From: Rehmannia glutinosa
Taxonomy: Eukaryota > Streptophyta > Magnoliopsida > Lamiales > Orobanchaceae
Reading direction: 5' to 3'
NCBI GenBank assembly: GCA_016081115.2
Contig: JABTTQ020002611.1
Location: 481,279-545,278, forward strand
Length of the DNA stretch: 64,000 nucleotides
The position numbers and the translations under genes were made by a program. Every line of letters starts with the position of its first letter. Position 1 is the stretch's first letter. Positions 1-11,141 of the stretch are shown here, piece by piece. The notes below the pieces were generated by a model. That model was not told where the DNA came from. It did no database searches and worked only from the letters and a program-made list of their open reading frames with translations.

Positions 1-660
1 ATGCCCGAGTTATGGATATTCGAAACAACATGGAGGCATTCCAAAGAGACAGAGACACCTATGCCATCTCGGATGCGGAATCGAGCCAAGATCGTTGATG
101 AATTTAAAACGCCGCTCCTCGAAGGATACTTCGCAAACATGTCCATGGCTCAAGCACGGGACTTATCTTGAAAAGGGTCTCACACTATGTGAAGAAGGCG
201 ACAGCAGACGTGAGACTACGGCGATCCTCTACTTTTGGTCACTCCGCTAGTCACTCACCAGTGGGAAGAAGAAAACCCGAGTACAATACACGCCCGCAGG
301 TAGAGGAAAAAGAAGTGGTGGAGGAAGAGGTTTGAGACCTAGACCTCTGCCCAAAAACATTGAGTACATAGATCCAGGCAAGAAAGGAGGGATCTCTTTG
401 AATTTTGGTTTTGATGAAGTAGTCAATCGCAAGTGGCTAAGAACAATCTTGAGTATGTAAAAAGAATTGAAGAAGAAAATAAAAGACAAACTCAGCTATG
501 GGAGGAGAGACAAGAGAGACTAAGAAGAGAAGAGATGAAGGTTTGTCAGGGAAAGCGTATGAAAAAAAAAAGAAAGCAAAATCAAGATGAGAAAAAGAAA
601 AGAAGACGAGGGAAGATGAAGAAAGAAGAAGAAAGAAGGAGGAAACGAAGGAGATGAAGT
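1..660 (+). pseudogene. Family-A retrotransposon ORF3, C-terminal tail (upstream element)
   Basis: This is the 3' end of the third ORF of a Sirevirus-like copia element whose body lies left of the window. The readable parts match the same region of A2 (36240-36733): a stretch ending in a Gly/Arg-rich box near 300-350, then PRPLPKNIEYIDPGK (about 335-385), then a strongly charged Lys/Glu/Arg coiled coil (NNLEYVKRIEEENKRQ, 433-655). The frame shifts several times and contains stops. The polypurine tract and LTR follow directly. The RGG-like box suggests nucleic-acid binding, but that is inference; no catalytic motif is visible. Confidence 0.6.
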
Positions 661-914
661 GTTGATATCCACCCCCTTCATGTATTTTACTATGTAAATA
701 CATTTTATGTAAGTCTTACGTAATAAATCAGTAAATTCTCTATTTTTGCATAGACATAAATGTTTGCTCGATACACTTTGTAAACAATTGTGTAAAGGAC
801 AAGAATGTTATGATCAATAAAAGGATTGATTCTACGCATACATTCTCTCGTGAATACACTATCGTATGTATCTTTGCTATTTACATTTTGAATGTTTTAA
901 GTTTTGGCATCAAC
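661..914 (+). other. 3' untranslated stretch of the upstream family-A element
   Basis: AT-rich non-coding sequence between the end of ORF3 and the polypurine tract. The same stretch, with a shared GATGAAGTGTT and TGTATTTTAC start, lies at 36765-37066 in A2, so it is an element-internal 3' region and not host DNA. Confidence 0.55.
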
Positions 915-927
915 AAAAAGGAGAAAT
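915..927 (+). other. Polypurine tract of family-A element
   Basis: AAAAAGGAGAAAT directly precedes the LTR start TGTTGGG. The same arrangement occurs at 37067-37085 and, on the minus strand, at 18512-18530. It would prime plus-strand DNA synthesis in reverse transcription. Confidence 0.65.
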
Positions 928-2481
928 TGTTGGGAAATTTATTGTTTAGATTTTGATGAATGCCATGTAAAACTTAGAATAGGAAGTTGGAACCCCATTT
1001 TCGTTCAAAACCGCATTGTAATAAATAGGGCTGGTCAAGTGAGTTAAGTCGGCTACTATGCCTAAACATGCAAGAAGACAATTGGAGACTAGAAGGAAGA
1101 CTCCACTGCAAGACGGTGAGTATGGCAAAGAAGAGAAGACGGGAACTCGATCGAAGGAGCGGTGAGATGCGGTGAGTAGAGTATCGGTCAAGTCAACTCA
1201 AGATAGCCAAGTCTCAAGTTGAAGTGAGAAGAGTCATCCAATGATTGGAAGTCGACTCTAAGTCACCTGGGGAAAGCAAGGAAATTCGGTCAAGTCGAGA
1301 TAACTAGAAGAGATCACATTTGCCGTAAATCAAGGGAATTACTTAAACAAGTAATACCTCCATACTACTTTTCTCAAGTGCTCAGTCCCGAGCGTGCAAA
1401 AGGAATAAACCAATGGGAAGCACCGCACCATGTCGAACTCGAAAAGTCAAGAACAATTCATACGAGGAAGTGGCAATTCCAAGGATCGCAACAAGACAAG
1501 CCAACGACCACAAGTGACTTTCAAAAATGAGCCTATCTCTTCAACGGGCAGATTTTTGAAAGATCACTATAAAAGCCGAGGAATAACTCGAGAGAAGGTT
1601 ACACGAACCACGAACATTCAAGCAAACATTTGAACCGTAACCTAAGATATTCTCAAATCATTCAAGATTAATCCTCAAGCCTACATTACGAAGAAAATCA
1701 ATCCAACACTCACCTATGAAGGAAAGATAACTTCAATTAGTTGAAGAGGAAGTTTTTGAAGAATCAAGGGGTCTACATTCCACGGAGGATTGTAAGAAGG
1801 TTCAAGGTCGAACCGATCTCAAGTTTTGGAGGGCTTCGCGATCAAATCCAAGGAGCTTGAACAAATGGGTTGTAGTAGCAAGCGCAACGCCTATGAAGAA
1901 GTCGTGTGTCGCACGAGAAGCCAGTGCGTGACCAAGGCATCTCGGTCGAGTCCCAAAGGATCAAGTCGGTTGTGTGATCAAGACTTGTATCCGGACACAT
2001 TACCACTCTGTATCGATCAATACCTAGTGGATTCCTCCGGGGAGTTGGAGAAGAGAGGAGTAGAAGAATTACCCCATCTTTGAACCTCTATAAAAACTTA
2101 TCGTGTCATTTACATTTCAAAGACTTTAATTCTCGCATTTTATTTATTTAACTCTGTGATAAATTTGCCATCCTATTGATAATCAATCGTGTGCTAAAAC
2201 CAAGTATTAAAACAACTTAACCAAATTCAAGGGTGTTAAGTCTTCCATTGAAAAAATCACAGTTGAGTTAAGTCTTTAGTCAAAACAATTTGAGTTATTT
2301 GATCAACGGCTCGGTAGTCTGTTGAGTGACTAACTCACGATTAACTAACTTAGCTATCCATCAAGGACACATCATCCGTGAAATACTAACTCGAGAGCAT
2401 TTAAAAGGACTAAATCGAAAAGTTGGTAAGGTTTATTCAACCCCCTTCTAAACCTTACACTCACACCCCTTGGGACCTACA
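928..2481 (+). repeat. LTR of family-A Sirevirus-like copia element (A1)
   Basis: It begins TGTTGGGAAATTTATTG and ends CCCCTTGGGACCTACA, so it has TG...CA termini. Length is about 1,554 bp, and it aligns through most of its length with the A2 LTRs (25096-26564, 37086-38661) and the A3 LTR (53704-55171). It carries a TATA box at 1568 and a hairpin at 2003-2030. A family-A 3' end lies upstream and a family-A gag lies immediately downstream, so this one LTR serves as the 3' LTR of one copy and the 5' LTR of the next. Confidence 0.75.
1568..1575 (+). promoter_or_regulatory. LTR TATA box (A1)
   Basis: CACTATAAAAGCCGAGG is conserved at the same LTR position in the A2 3' LTR (37733) and in A3 (54294). 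It is the best candidate core promoter of the family. Confidence 0.5.
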
Positions 2482-2483
2482 AA

Positions 2484-3205
2484 ATCTAAATCGCATTCCC
2501 ATGTTTATTGTGGAAGAGTTTGATGACTGGAAAATTCGTATGCATGCTCACATATCAGCTTTGCACGATGAGATTTGGCTAGTGATAGAAGATGGGCCAT
2601 CGCAAATCTTAAAGGTCAACATTCTTTGTAAGAAGAGGACTGGCGAAGGAGAATATCTTTGCAGAGCACATACCGCTATGGTTGAAAAGCCACGTTTTGA
2701 ATGGACCAACGAAGATAGAAAAAGATACCACCTTGATAGTGTTGCAAGGACATCCTATACAGACCTTGGACAATGTTATGTTTATACAAAGTCAAATCAT
2801 GCAAATCGGCAAAGAAATTTGGGATAAACTAACATTGATCTGTGAAATATATGAACAGATTAAAGAGAATAACTTAACTATTTGGTTCAAAAATTTGAAA
2901 ATTTTAAAATGCTTGCGGTGAGAGTCCGGATGGTGGATGCGGATTAACGAGAAATTAAAAAGGAGCTCACTCATGGAAAGTACACTCAAAAGGAGATGTG
3001 CATGAAGATCCTACGCGCCTCCTAGCCGAGTGGGAAATGAAGGTCATGGCCCGAGATATTCCATGGACCTCTCCAAATCATCAAATCATGAGTTGTTCTC
3101 GGACCTCAAAGCTTATGAGTTTGAGCTAAGAAGAAAAGAGCAAGAGGAAACATTGTGTCCGAGACGGTTGCACTATTGGCCAAATGGAGGGAAGAAAGTC
3201 TGAGC
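2484..3205 (+). pseudogene. gag: gag remnant of element A1
   Basis: Reads as the copia Gag N-terminus: RIPMFIVEEFDDWKIRMHAH, then ALHDEIWLVIEDGP, EWTNEDRKRY, DKLTLICE and SNHELFSDLKAYEFELRRK. All are shared with A2 gag at 26692. The pieces lie in different frames. The first few codons, the 5' leader and the PBS are missing: the LTR end runs straight into about the fourth gag codon. Homology stops near 3205, just before the CACTA arm, and zinc knuckle and pol are absent. It is a dead fragment. Confidence 0.7.
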
Positions 3206-3251
3206 CAAAAGAAATATTTATTACTAAATATAACATGGATTCTCCAATTTC

Positions 3252-4058
3252 AGTTGTTTTACCGAGGGGTCGAAGGATGTTTATGTGTTTGTACCATAGG
3301 GATCGAAGGATGATTCGAGGATGTGTCTGTTCCATTTCCACTAGCACTCATTAGATTTTGTTTAAAAACTTTACTAGTAAGGATTTGCATTGTAAGTTGA
3401 CAAATTGGAAGCTGTGAGGATCTTGCAACCTTTTGGCCTTTAAGTACTCGTTTGTATAGTCACATTTTGACCTTTACGTATACTCGTTGTGTATATTTTG
3501 AATGGATTGCTTAATGTAGGTCATATTTGTTAATTCTGATTGTAATTAATTGTTGGGTTATTTAGATTAACTTTTGGTACTATTGGCATTAAATAGAGGG
3601 GTGAAAAAACACAATATTGTTGAGCCAAATAAAATCATAAAAAAAAAACATCGGTTATAAAGTGATGTGTTAAAATGTAACGATAACGGTTATTCTAATA
3701 TAGACATCGGTTTTCAAACCGAAGTCATTTCAGAACCAACTATACCAAAACACCAACACTTATAAGCCGTTGTGGTTTCAAGAACTAATATCGGTTAGAT
3801 ACAGATGTTAACAAACGATGTTGTTATAGAAAACAACGTCGGTGAAAAACTATTGTTAAATGATCCGCACTTTAACAAAGGGACATTAACATCGCTTATT
3901 TTTTAATAAACATCGTTTATTAACCGATGTTGTTTCATTTATTGACATCGATTTTGAACGGATGTTGAAAACGCCTTTTTTAACAATAGGTGTTTCAACA
4001 TCATTTTTTTCATTAGACATCGGTCAAAAACCGATGTCTATTAGCATTTTTCTTGTAG
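3252..4058 (-). mobile_element. CACTA transposon terminus, left inverted arm
   Basis: The arm ends at 4058 with CATTTTTCTTGTAG, the reverse complement of the CACTA terminus found at 4534. Inside are many copies of a short inverted subterminal motif (ACATCGGTTTTTAACCGATGT-like, for example 3690-3720 and 4016-4040), the hallmark of En/Spm (CACTA) ends. The reverse complement matches 4534-5290, including non-repeat sequence. No transposase is visible. The last two bases of the expected TAGTG terminus are missing. Confidence 0.65.
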
Positions 4059-4533
4059 ACATCCGTGTAAACAACCCAATGAAATGTTTCAGGTTTATGT
4101 TATCTATTTGGCTAGAACATTGTTATTGTTGAAATTGTTGACTTGAATTAAGTTGATAACTAGACATGTTTGTTGCATTTGTTGAACAAATGGCCCATGT
4201 ACCATGTTCATGACATTTTCATAAAGAAAAGAAGATTCCCATTTAACTTTAGCCAATTTCTCATATTTCGCTTTGAGCCGAAAGGCATAGCTATATATCC
4301 ATAATCTAACAATTGAAATATTAAGATTATCTTAATCATAAGGGGATAGACTAGTTGATGGTATGAGCTTATATAAAGAATATTAAATTAGGTCCCTAAA
4401 ACCATCCTTCGCATTCGAGATACACCATCAATATGAATAGAAGAGGTTTTAGAAGTTCCTACCGGAAGAAGAACTTCAAGCAATTTAAGAAATATCTCAA
4501 TCTCTAGATTTTTGATTCAAATATATCAATTCA
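4059..4533. other. Spacer between the two CACTA arms
   Basis: 475 bp of AT-rich DNA between the two inward-facing CACTA termini. A short frame beginning near 4431 (MNRRGFRSSYRKKNFKQFKK) is basic and weakly gag-like, but too short to assign. No 3-bp target duplication is obvious at the two junctions. Confidence 0.4.
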
Positions 4534-5290
4534 CACTACAAGAAAAATGTTAATAGTACAAGAAGAGGTTTTTAACCGTTGTTAAAGGGGTTTTCAACAT
4601 CGATTTTCCACCAATGTCAATAAGTGAAACATCGGTGAAAAACGGCGTTTATTAAGAAAAATAAGTGATGTTAAAGCCCTTTGTTGTTCAAGTGCGGACT
4701 ATTTATCAACAAGTTTCACCGACGTCATTTCTTATACCATCATCAATTGTTAACATCGGTGTTTAACCGATGTGGATTCTTGAAGCCACAATGACTTATA
4801 AGTGTTGTTTTGTTTTAGTTACGAAATGACCCGGCCAAACCGATGTCAATATTAGAATAATTGTTGTCGTTATGTATTAACACATCACTTTATAACCAAT
4901 GTTGTTTCGTTTTAAAACTCGATTTCATTTTTCACAAAAATATTGTTCACCCTTCTAATTAACGACAATAGTACCAATATTCACCAATGTAAATCAACCA
5001 ACAATTAATTACAATAGAAATCAACAAATATAACTTGCATAAGCCGTCCATTCAAAATATGCACAACGAGTATACGTAAAGATCAAAATGTGGCTACACA
5101 AACGAGTACTTAAAAACCAAAATGTTGCAACATCCTCATAATTCCTAGTTTATCAACTTACAATGCAATTCCTTACTAGCTAGTAATGTTTTTAAACAAA
5201 ATCCAATGAGTGTTAGGGGAAATGGAACATACACATCCCGAAACATCCTTCGACCCATTTGGTACATGCTTCGTCTCCTCGGTTACCTAA
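4534..5290 (+). mobile_element. CACTA transposon terminus, right inverted arm
   Basis: It starts CACTACAAGAAAAATG, a typical plant CACTA terminal inverted repeat, followed by ACATCGGT / ACCGATGT subterminal motifs (4617-4770). It is the mirror image of 3252-4058. It loses similarity to the left arm near 5290, in both arms next to a GTCGAAGGATG block. It is truncated, with no transposase and no opposite end. Confidence 0.7.
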
Positions 5291-5338
5291 CAAATGATTC
5301 AAAAGTCTCATCCGTTGGAATTGGTCTTTGATAAATGG

Positions 5339-6425
5339 GGTGTTGACCCGATTTTGACCAATTAATTAAGTGGTTTCCATTTGTGAAAAATGGAATTAAA
5401 TTATTTGTAAAAATTCTACTAAGAGAGTAGATGAGAATAGCATTTGAAATTTCTCAAAATCGATTCCGGGTGAATGAGAAATTAATGCTAGAAGTTAGCC
5501 ACTTAATACAAATAAATGGTATGGAAAATGGAAAAATGTGGGGAATGAGAGATGCTCCATCCCACATAGGAAAAAGAGGATAAAGTTGCACACTTAATAT
5601 ATCCCAAGTTGGACATATGGGTTTGGGCCTCGGGGGGAACCCAAGTTTTTAAAGGGGTGAGGACCTACGAGGCTTGTGGGTTTGGTTCAGCACACACGCG
5701 CGCTCGGCTCGGCTCGGCCCGGATCCGGGTCGTGGGTCGTGGGCTTCGGCCGCTTCAAGGCCCTTATTCTTTTTGGACCAAAAACCTTTAAAATTAAATG
5801 TTTAATTAATTTTTGTAATTAATTAAATAGATTTAATTAATTTTCGTAATTAATTAAAAAGAGTTCAACGGGAAAACGTTTGGCCAGCAAGACGGCGGGA
5901 GCACGGCCCGTGTGGTTGGGTTGTGCTACTGCCGCATGAAGTTGTGAGCGGACGAGCCGGCACACGCCCGTCGGCCTGGGTCTTCAAGTCTTGATGTTTT
6001 TCCCCCTCGCACGCACGCGGCGGCGCGCACGACCGTGCGCCCGGTCGTGCTCCCGTCGCAAGTGCGTGCTCATTGCAAAAGGTGTCTTTCGAGCCAAAAG
6101 ACGTGTTCTTTCCATACGAGGCGTCTAAAGCCTATAATATTCGATCCCTGGTGACTCGAAAAAAAAAAAAATATACGAAATAATCGGATAACAATAACCG
6201 AGCATTGCATTTTGCATCTTGTCCCATTTCCTCCTTGAAAGCTTGAAAGTTGTCAAACACTTCGCTTGTTATTGTTGTTCGGTTTTGTTGTCTCGCTAAC
6301 CTAAATCGTATAAAGTCGTTGTATCTTAGAGGCGAGCGCCGGAATCGTAAGCACTCGATATACGGGGCGTTTTCGTCTTGCATGGAGATCGATTCCAAAT
6401 CGTGCCTCGAATTAGCCTATACACT
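5339..6425 (+). repeat. Copia-type LTR candidate
   Basis: Begins TGTTGACCCGATTTTGACC. It holds a GC-rich block (5690-5760), a tract rich in TTAATTAA (5790-5870) and a promoter-like segment near 6120 (GCGTCTAAAGCCTATAATA). This architecture is common in plant copia LTRs. I found no PBS, PPT or paired LTR, so it may be a solo LTR or a fragment. The right border is approximate. Confidence 0.35.
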
Positions 6426-6429
6426 AAAT

Positions 6430-6594
6430 CCCACCATTTTCTTCACATACGAAACCTACCAGAAATTTTAACCAACATCATCATCTTCAATTGATTAAAT
6501 GCGAACCAACTCCCACCATTTTCTTCACATACAAAAACCTACCAGAAATTTTAACCAACATCATCATCTTTAATTGATTAAATGCAGAACCAAC
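6430..6594. repeat. Two-copy 82-bp tandem repeat
   Basis: The unit starting CCCACCATTTTCTTCACATA and ending near GATTAAATGC occurs at 6430-6511 and again at 6512-6594, with only a few differences. It is a recent short tandem duplication. Confidence 0.75.
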
Positions 6595-7532
6595 GTCATA
6601 ACATAAGAGATATCTTATTTCAAAATGAATTCCTTATTGGAGCTCATGCATTTGACAAAAAATCAAAAAGCTGAATAACAAAATAATGATGCCTCAAAGC
6701 AGTTGAAATATTGAAGAGCGAAGGGCTTCATGTTCACTTTTTTTGTCTTGATGTTTCAGACCATAATTCCATCAAGACATTTGTTTATTGGTTTCAAGAG
6801 GCTTTTGGGGTTGTGGATATATTGGTAAGTATATTTATTTATATTGGTCAATATTTAATCAATTAATCAATTAACAAATCCGGTAAACCTTTAGTAATAT
6901 CCTGGTCATTATTTTGGTGAGACCTTCAACTAGGAAGACTACATGTTTTTAAAGATTGCAAAAGAAGTCAGGAGGCAGTTCGAGAGACCTATATAGACCT
7001 TAGTCATAAATAACAAAAACCTACATTTGTCCAAATTAAAAGGACACTCCCTAAGATTTTCCACTTTGTTCCTTCATCGAAATTTGAACAGTTAGACACC
7101 TGTGGTGTATCTTAATTAAATCATAAAACTATCTTAAAGTTTAAATCACTTTTAACCATCAAGCTTAAATATCCAAAATCAAACTTTGGTCCATGACACC
7201 ATACTTGGATCTAGCTACAGCATTCGACACTGTTGCTCCTCACTCTCTAACAAGATGTGCACTGTCAAGCCTAATAGTTCCAAGTTAACATCCAAAAGTG
7301 GTATTCTCAGATTGGTTGTTCAATTATAGTGGTGGCAACAACTCAACAATGCTCATTAGTCTTAGAAAAACTAGAATATAAGGTGAAGAGATTTAATAAA
7401 CAACGGTCTTTGAAAAGAGAATATAAAATAAATAATAAAAAGTAGTAAGGAAGAAAATAGGAGGTTTATTAACAACTTTAACTATTCACAAACAAAATTC
7501 TAGCCAAGTCAAGGGTAGCTTGAATACCTATT
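6595..7532. other. Non-coding stretch, nothing recognised
   Basis: AT-rich sequence with scattered stops in all frames. A short plus-strand frame near 6725-6830 (HVHFFCLDVSDHN) looks protein-like, but I do not recognise it. It may be part of the transposon gene on the opposite strand to the right or an unrelated remnant. Confidence 0.3.
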
Positions 7533-9620
7533 CTACTCAAACATGTGATCTTGCATGCATTGCTCCCACTCTAAGCGCACTTCATCAATTTGTCTGGAGT
7601 GTGTTGACCTTTTAAACTATGAACACATATTATATTAGTAAAATCCAACTATTAATCTTTCTTTGAATAAAGCCAACTATTAATCACTTTGCAAAATTAT
7701 AAATTACACAATTTCGGACTATCTAAAAACATCAAATATGAAATGTATAACCATTAATCGCGGTGGAGCTTTGTTAGTCTTTCAAGTATTCGTGAAGTAT
7801 CTCTTACATATTGCATTACATAGAAACCACAATGCATTTCATCCGGTTGAATAGGAGACTACGTTAGAAAAAAATGTTAGTTAGCTATACAAATTATATT
7901 AAATAACATATGTTAATCACAAGGACATACCCGATTATATCCCATTAGGGTTGCTTTTTTCCTTTCCTTCCTTGCCCACATTAAATAATTTTAAAGCCCT
8001 TCAAACATCACAAGATCGATTAACAAGTGAAGCAATATTTAATTTATCGACTTGCATGCGAAAAACAAGTTCTGATTAATAACATCTCTCCAAGTATCAT
8101 CGCGAATGCGGGGCCAAGAGGATCCAAAATATATACAATCTCATTTGTAAGTGGTCGATCACAATCAAAATCCAATGATACTAAACACAAATAAATGATT
8201 AGTACTTGCAATTATACAAGTTAAGAATATACAATTGAAAGTTAAGAATATTACATGGCACCAAATCTAATTGATTAATTGATGCAATCGTCATCCAACC
8301 TATTTGCTAAAAAGCATACTGGATTGTATCGGTTGTAGGATATAGTTTTTATTTGTTCTTGTTATCGGCACATGCTCTATACCATACGGATCCACAAATA
8401 AAAACTTATCCACAAATTTTTCCTTTATCTTTTAAAGGTGCCTACAATTTTAAAAAGAGGAATGAAATTAGTATAGTAAATTATGAAGTATTAACAATTT
8501 ATAAAAATAGTAGATAATAATTGAAAGTCTTACCATATGTACACAATTATAGAAAAGTACGAAATTGGCTCCAATTCACAGAAAGTGAGTGGTGTCTAAA
8601 AGGTCAACATGGATCACCTTCTCAAGTTATTTTCTAAAATCATATGTACACTCTTTCCATCAAGTACGTTCTTGCAACCACAATAGAACATGAACATCTC
8701 TCTTGGCATATTGAACCGACAACTTTACTATAATTTTTCCCATCGCCAACTTTAATTGCACCAGATTTCTAATTAATGCAAATGTACAAATGTTAGATAG
8801 GTGCCAAACTATAAATTATTTAAGCATTTAACCAGAAATTTTACATCACAATTACCTCATTTTTAATTTTATCAAGTGTGCGGGCCAAGCAATATGGTTG
8901 CCTACAACATCACCAAGCCACACACACGCCCCGAGTGATTTTAATTAGTAAAGGAGCTGATTCATCCATTGTTTCATCGATGGCGATGCAAATGCAATTT
9001 CTCGGAATGGTTCATCATAAAGAAAGTTGTCAGGTCCATCAAGGTGGACAATTGTACCATATGGAACAATCTTGTTTGTAGACTCCAATGTCAATCTTTG
9101 TAGAGCCCTAAAAGACGAATAATCATCGATTAACTACACAAAATAAAAAATCATTAAGCAGCAAATACATGTTCATTGTGGTAATTAAACATATACCTCT
9201 AAAGCAACTTTTCTCAAAGAATTACGAAATCAGCTTCATCATCATCTTCATCTTTGTTGGATTGATGTGGAGAACAACTAGCTTTCTCGTTTTAACATCA
9301 GTTCTATTTTTTCTAAGCATTTGTTTTTCTTTTCTAAGTGTGCATCTTGCTTTTCTAATCGTACATTTTGCTCTTGAATAAGAGCACCCTGTTCAGCAAT
9401 CAATTTCTTAGCATCAATCAACTCTTTTCTTTGCGCACTTCTTACCTCTTGGTCAACTTGCTTCTTCCCAGGAACAAAGTTGAAGTACATAGATGAAGTA
9501 ACATGCTTTCCAAGACCCTCACCCGTCCAGGATGTTCTTTTTTCAAGTGCCTTTGTTAGGATGCCTTGTTTTGCTTCTTCGATTTTCAGCTTACCCTCTT
9601 TTTTTAGCTCTATAAAATTA
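7533..9620 (-). pseudogene. CACTA-associated gene remnant with Ulp1-like protease C-terminus
   Basis: Minus-strand pieces appear in the order expected for a plant En/Spm-associated protein. (1) 9610-9278: GILTKALEKRTSWTGEGLG, then SMYFNFVPGKK and a coiled coil (KKLIAEQGALIQEQNVRLEK). (2) 9115-8880: VPYGTIVHLDGPDNFLYDEP and, after a frameshift, GDVVGNHIAWPAHLI. (3) 8200-8080: EIVYILDPLGP and DDTWRDVINQ. (4) 7840-7780: QPDEMHCGFYVMQYVRD, carrying the Cys typical of C48 (Ulp1) proteases. (5) 7600-7533: QIDEVRLEWEQCMQDHMFE, then TAG. Gaps between pieces could be introns. The family assignment is from remembered motif resemblance. Frame breaks suggest a pseudogene, but a spliced gene is not excluded. 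Confidence 0.55.
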
Positions 9621-10126
9621 TACTGTCATACAACAAATGACAAAAAAGGTATATAATCAGAAATTAAAAGGCTTAATTAATATCCGCCAGGTACTACAAT
9701 TTTGCCACTTTAGTAAGATTTCCTACTGTACAGAGAGTAAACCAAAATTAAAAACCAACATATTTTGTTATCTGAAATGGCAGCATTCAAAGAAACTGAT
9801 GAATTTCCTAAAACAATGCATTAATACCAACACAATACATTATAAGAGGTGTCATAGCAGAAAACATGCATAAGAAAATCAGACAGTATTATAATATAAC
9901 TATGATGGCATTAGTGGTAAATTAGTTCATCAATCCAACTGAAAGAAAGACAGCTTACTGATGGCATCTCTTTTCTATAATGTAGGCAAGCAATATGCTA
10001 GGGTGCTTGGTTATATATATAACTCTGTCTTGCATGTTCTATGGGTTACAATAATTATATTCTACATTCAAAAGTATTGATTCTTCCAATTATAACTTTT
10101 TATATGTCTTGAAATTTTGAATAATA
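9621..10126. other. Non-coding stretch, nothing recognised
   Basis: AT-rich with no clear protein similarity. It could hold upstream exons or introns of the minus-strand Ulp1-type gene: an AG just upstream of the first readable piece would fit a splice acceptor. Confidence 0.3.
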
Positions 10127-11141
10127 CTAGTAATATGCACGTGCATTGCACGTGATTTATATAATTTTACAAATTTTATTTACTAATTTTATTGAAAGAT
10201 TATTGTAAATTTAAGATGTATTATAAATATAATAAAAACCAAACAAACAACTAATTAGAACAAAAATTTTGAGTTACTTCAAAATATTTTACATGCTAAA
10301 ATTTGATAACCCAATTTTTGCATTAATAAAAAAATTGAATCTAAATCATATTAAATTGTATATCCATTATTACAAAAAAAAAGAAAAACATAGATAAAGA
10401 TTAATGAATAAAGCTTGGACAACAAACTATTTTTTTCAAAATTTTAATAATAACTTATATTTCACTAATTTTAAAACTAATTATCTTGTTATTGAAAATA
10501 CATATATTTCTCTGTAATTCTCAATGATCTCAAACCTCCATCTTCACATATTTAAAAAATGTATCATTTAATTATCTCACAGTTTAGGGAGGGTGATAGA
10601 TGATAAATTTATTTTAATGGGATATTTGCAACTAAAAGTGAATTTAGAAACTATATATTGTCTTCCTACTTATTTAAATCAAACTAAATACATTAATCTT
10701 ATTTTTTTTATCTTCATTTAGTTATAAATTCATACTCTTGTTTCTTTTTGTAGATGTATTTAGTTATTAAGAAAATTAAAGAAAAATATTATAAATGTAC
10801 ATTTTTACATAACACTCAACTTTAAATGGCTAAAACTATCTCATATGAAGTCTTTTATATATGCTTATGACATATGATTGGAAAGCTCTCGACATCTAGT
10901 TTAATATGAAATTAATATTATTTACAAATTCAAAATATTCTATGAAATACAATTAAATGAAAGCATATAAGAAGAGTATAGAATACAAAGAGACATTAAT
11001 CATATTATAAAACAAAAATAAAATCAATATATAAAACTACTTAATTGCCCCTAAAACTAACTTTACTATAAGGATATTTTTGGCAAATCAAAATTTTCAA
11101 GAAACCTTCAAACTCATTCATACTTTTATAATAAGTATAGA
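10127..11141 (-). mobile_element. Helitron-like element, non-autonomous
   Basis: On the minus strand it ends with CTAG at 10127-10130. This is preceded by a perfect 8-bp hairpin (CACGTGCA/TGCACGTG at 10138-10154) seven bases upstream, and the next base is the host T. A matching 5' terminus is TCTATACTTATTATAAAAG at 11141 (minus strand), preceded by A. Both ends fit the plant Helitron pattern (5' TC, 3' hairpin plus CTRR, A/T target). About 1 kb, AT-rich, no Rep/helicase. The 3' end is better supported than the 5' end. Confidence 0.5.

Noticed and set aside
433..660. Host gene for a Lys/Glu-rich protein
   Set aside because: The same coiled coil ends ORF3 in A2 and A4, so it belongs to the retrotransposon.
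3252..5290. A single complete CACTA element
   Set aside because: The termini face inwards and the outer ends are not CACTA termini, so the orientation is wrong for one element.
5339..6425. Host promoter or rDNA-like GC island
   Set aside because: TGTTGACCC start, a TATA-like site and LTR-typical layout fit a retrotransposon LTR better. No rRNA sequence was recognised.
9169..9381. Hydrophobic plus-strand frame that looks like a membrane protein
   Set aside because: It is the antisense of the minus-strand Gln/Glu/Lys coiled coil at 9278-9490. Antisense of such codons reads as Leu/Phe/Ser.
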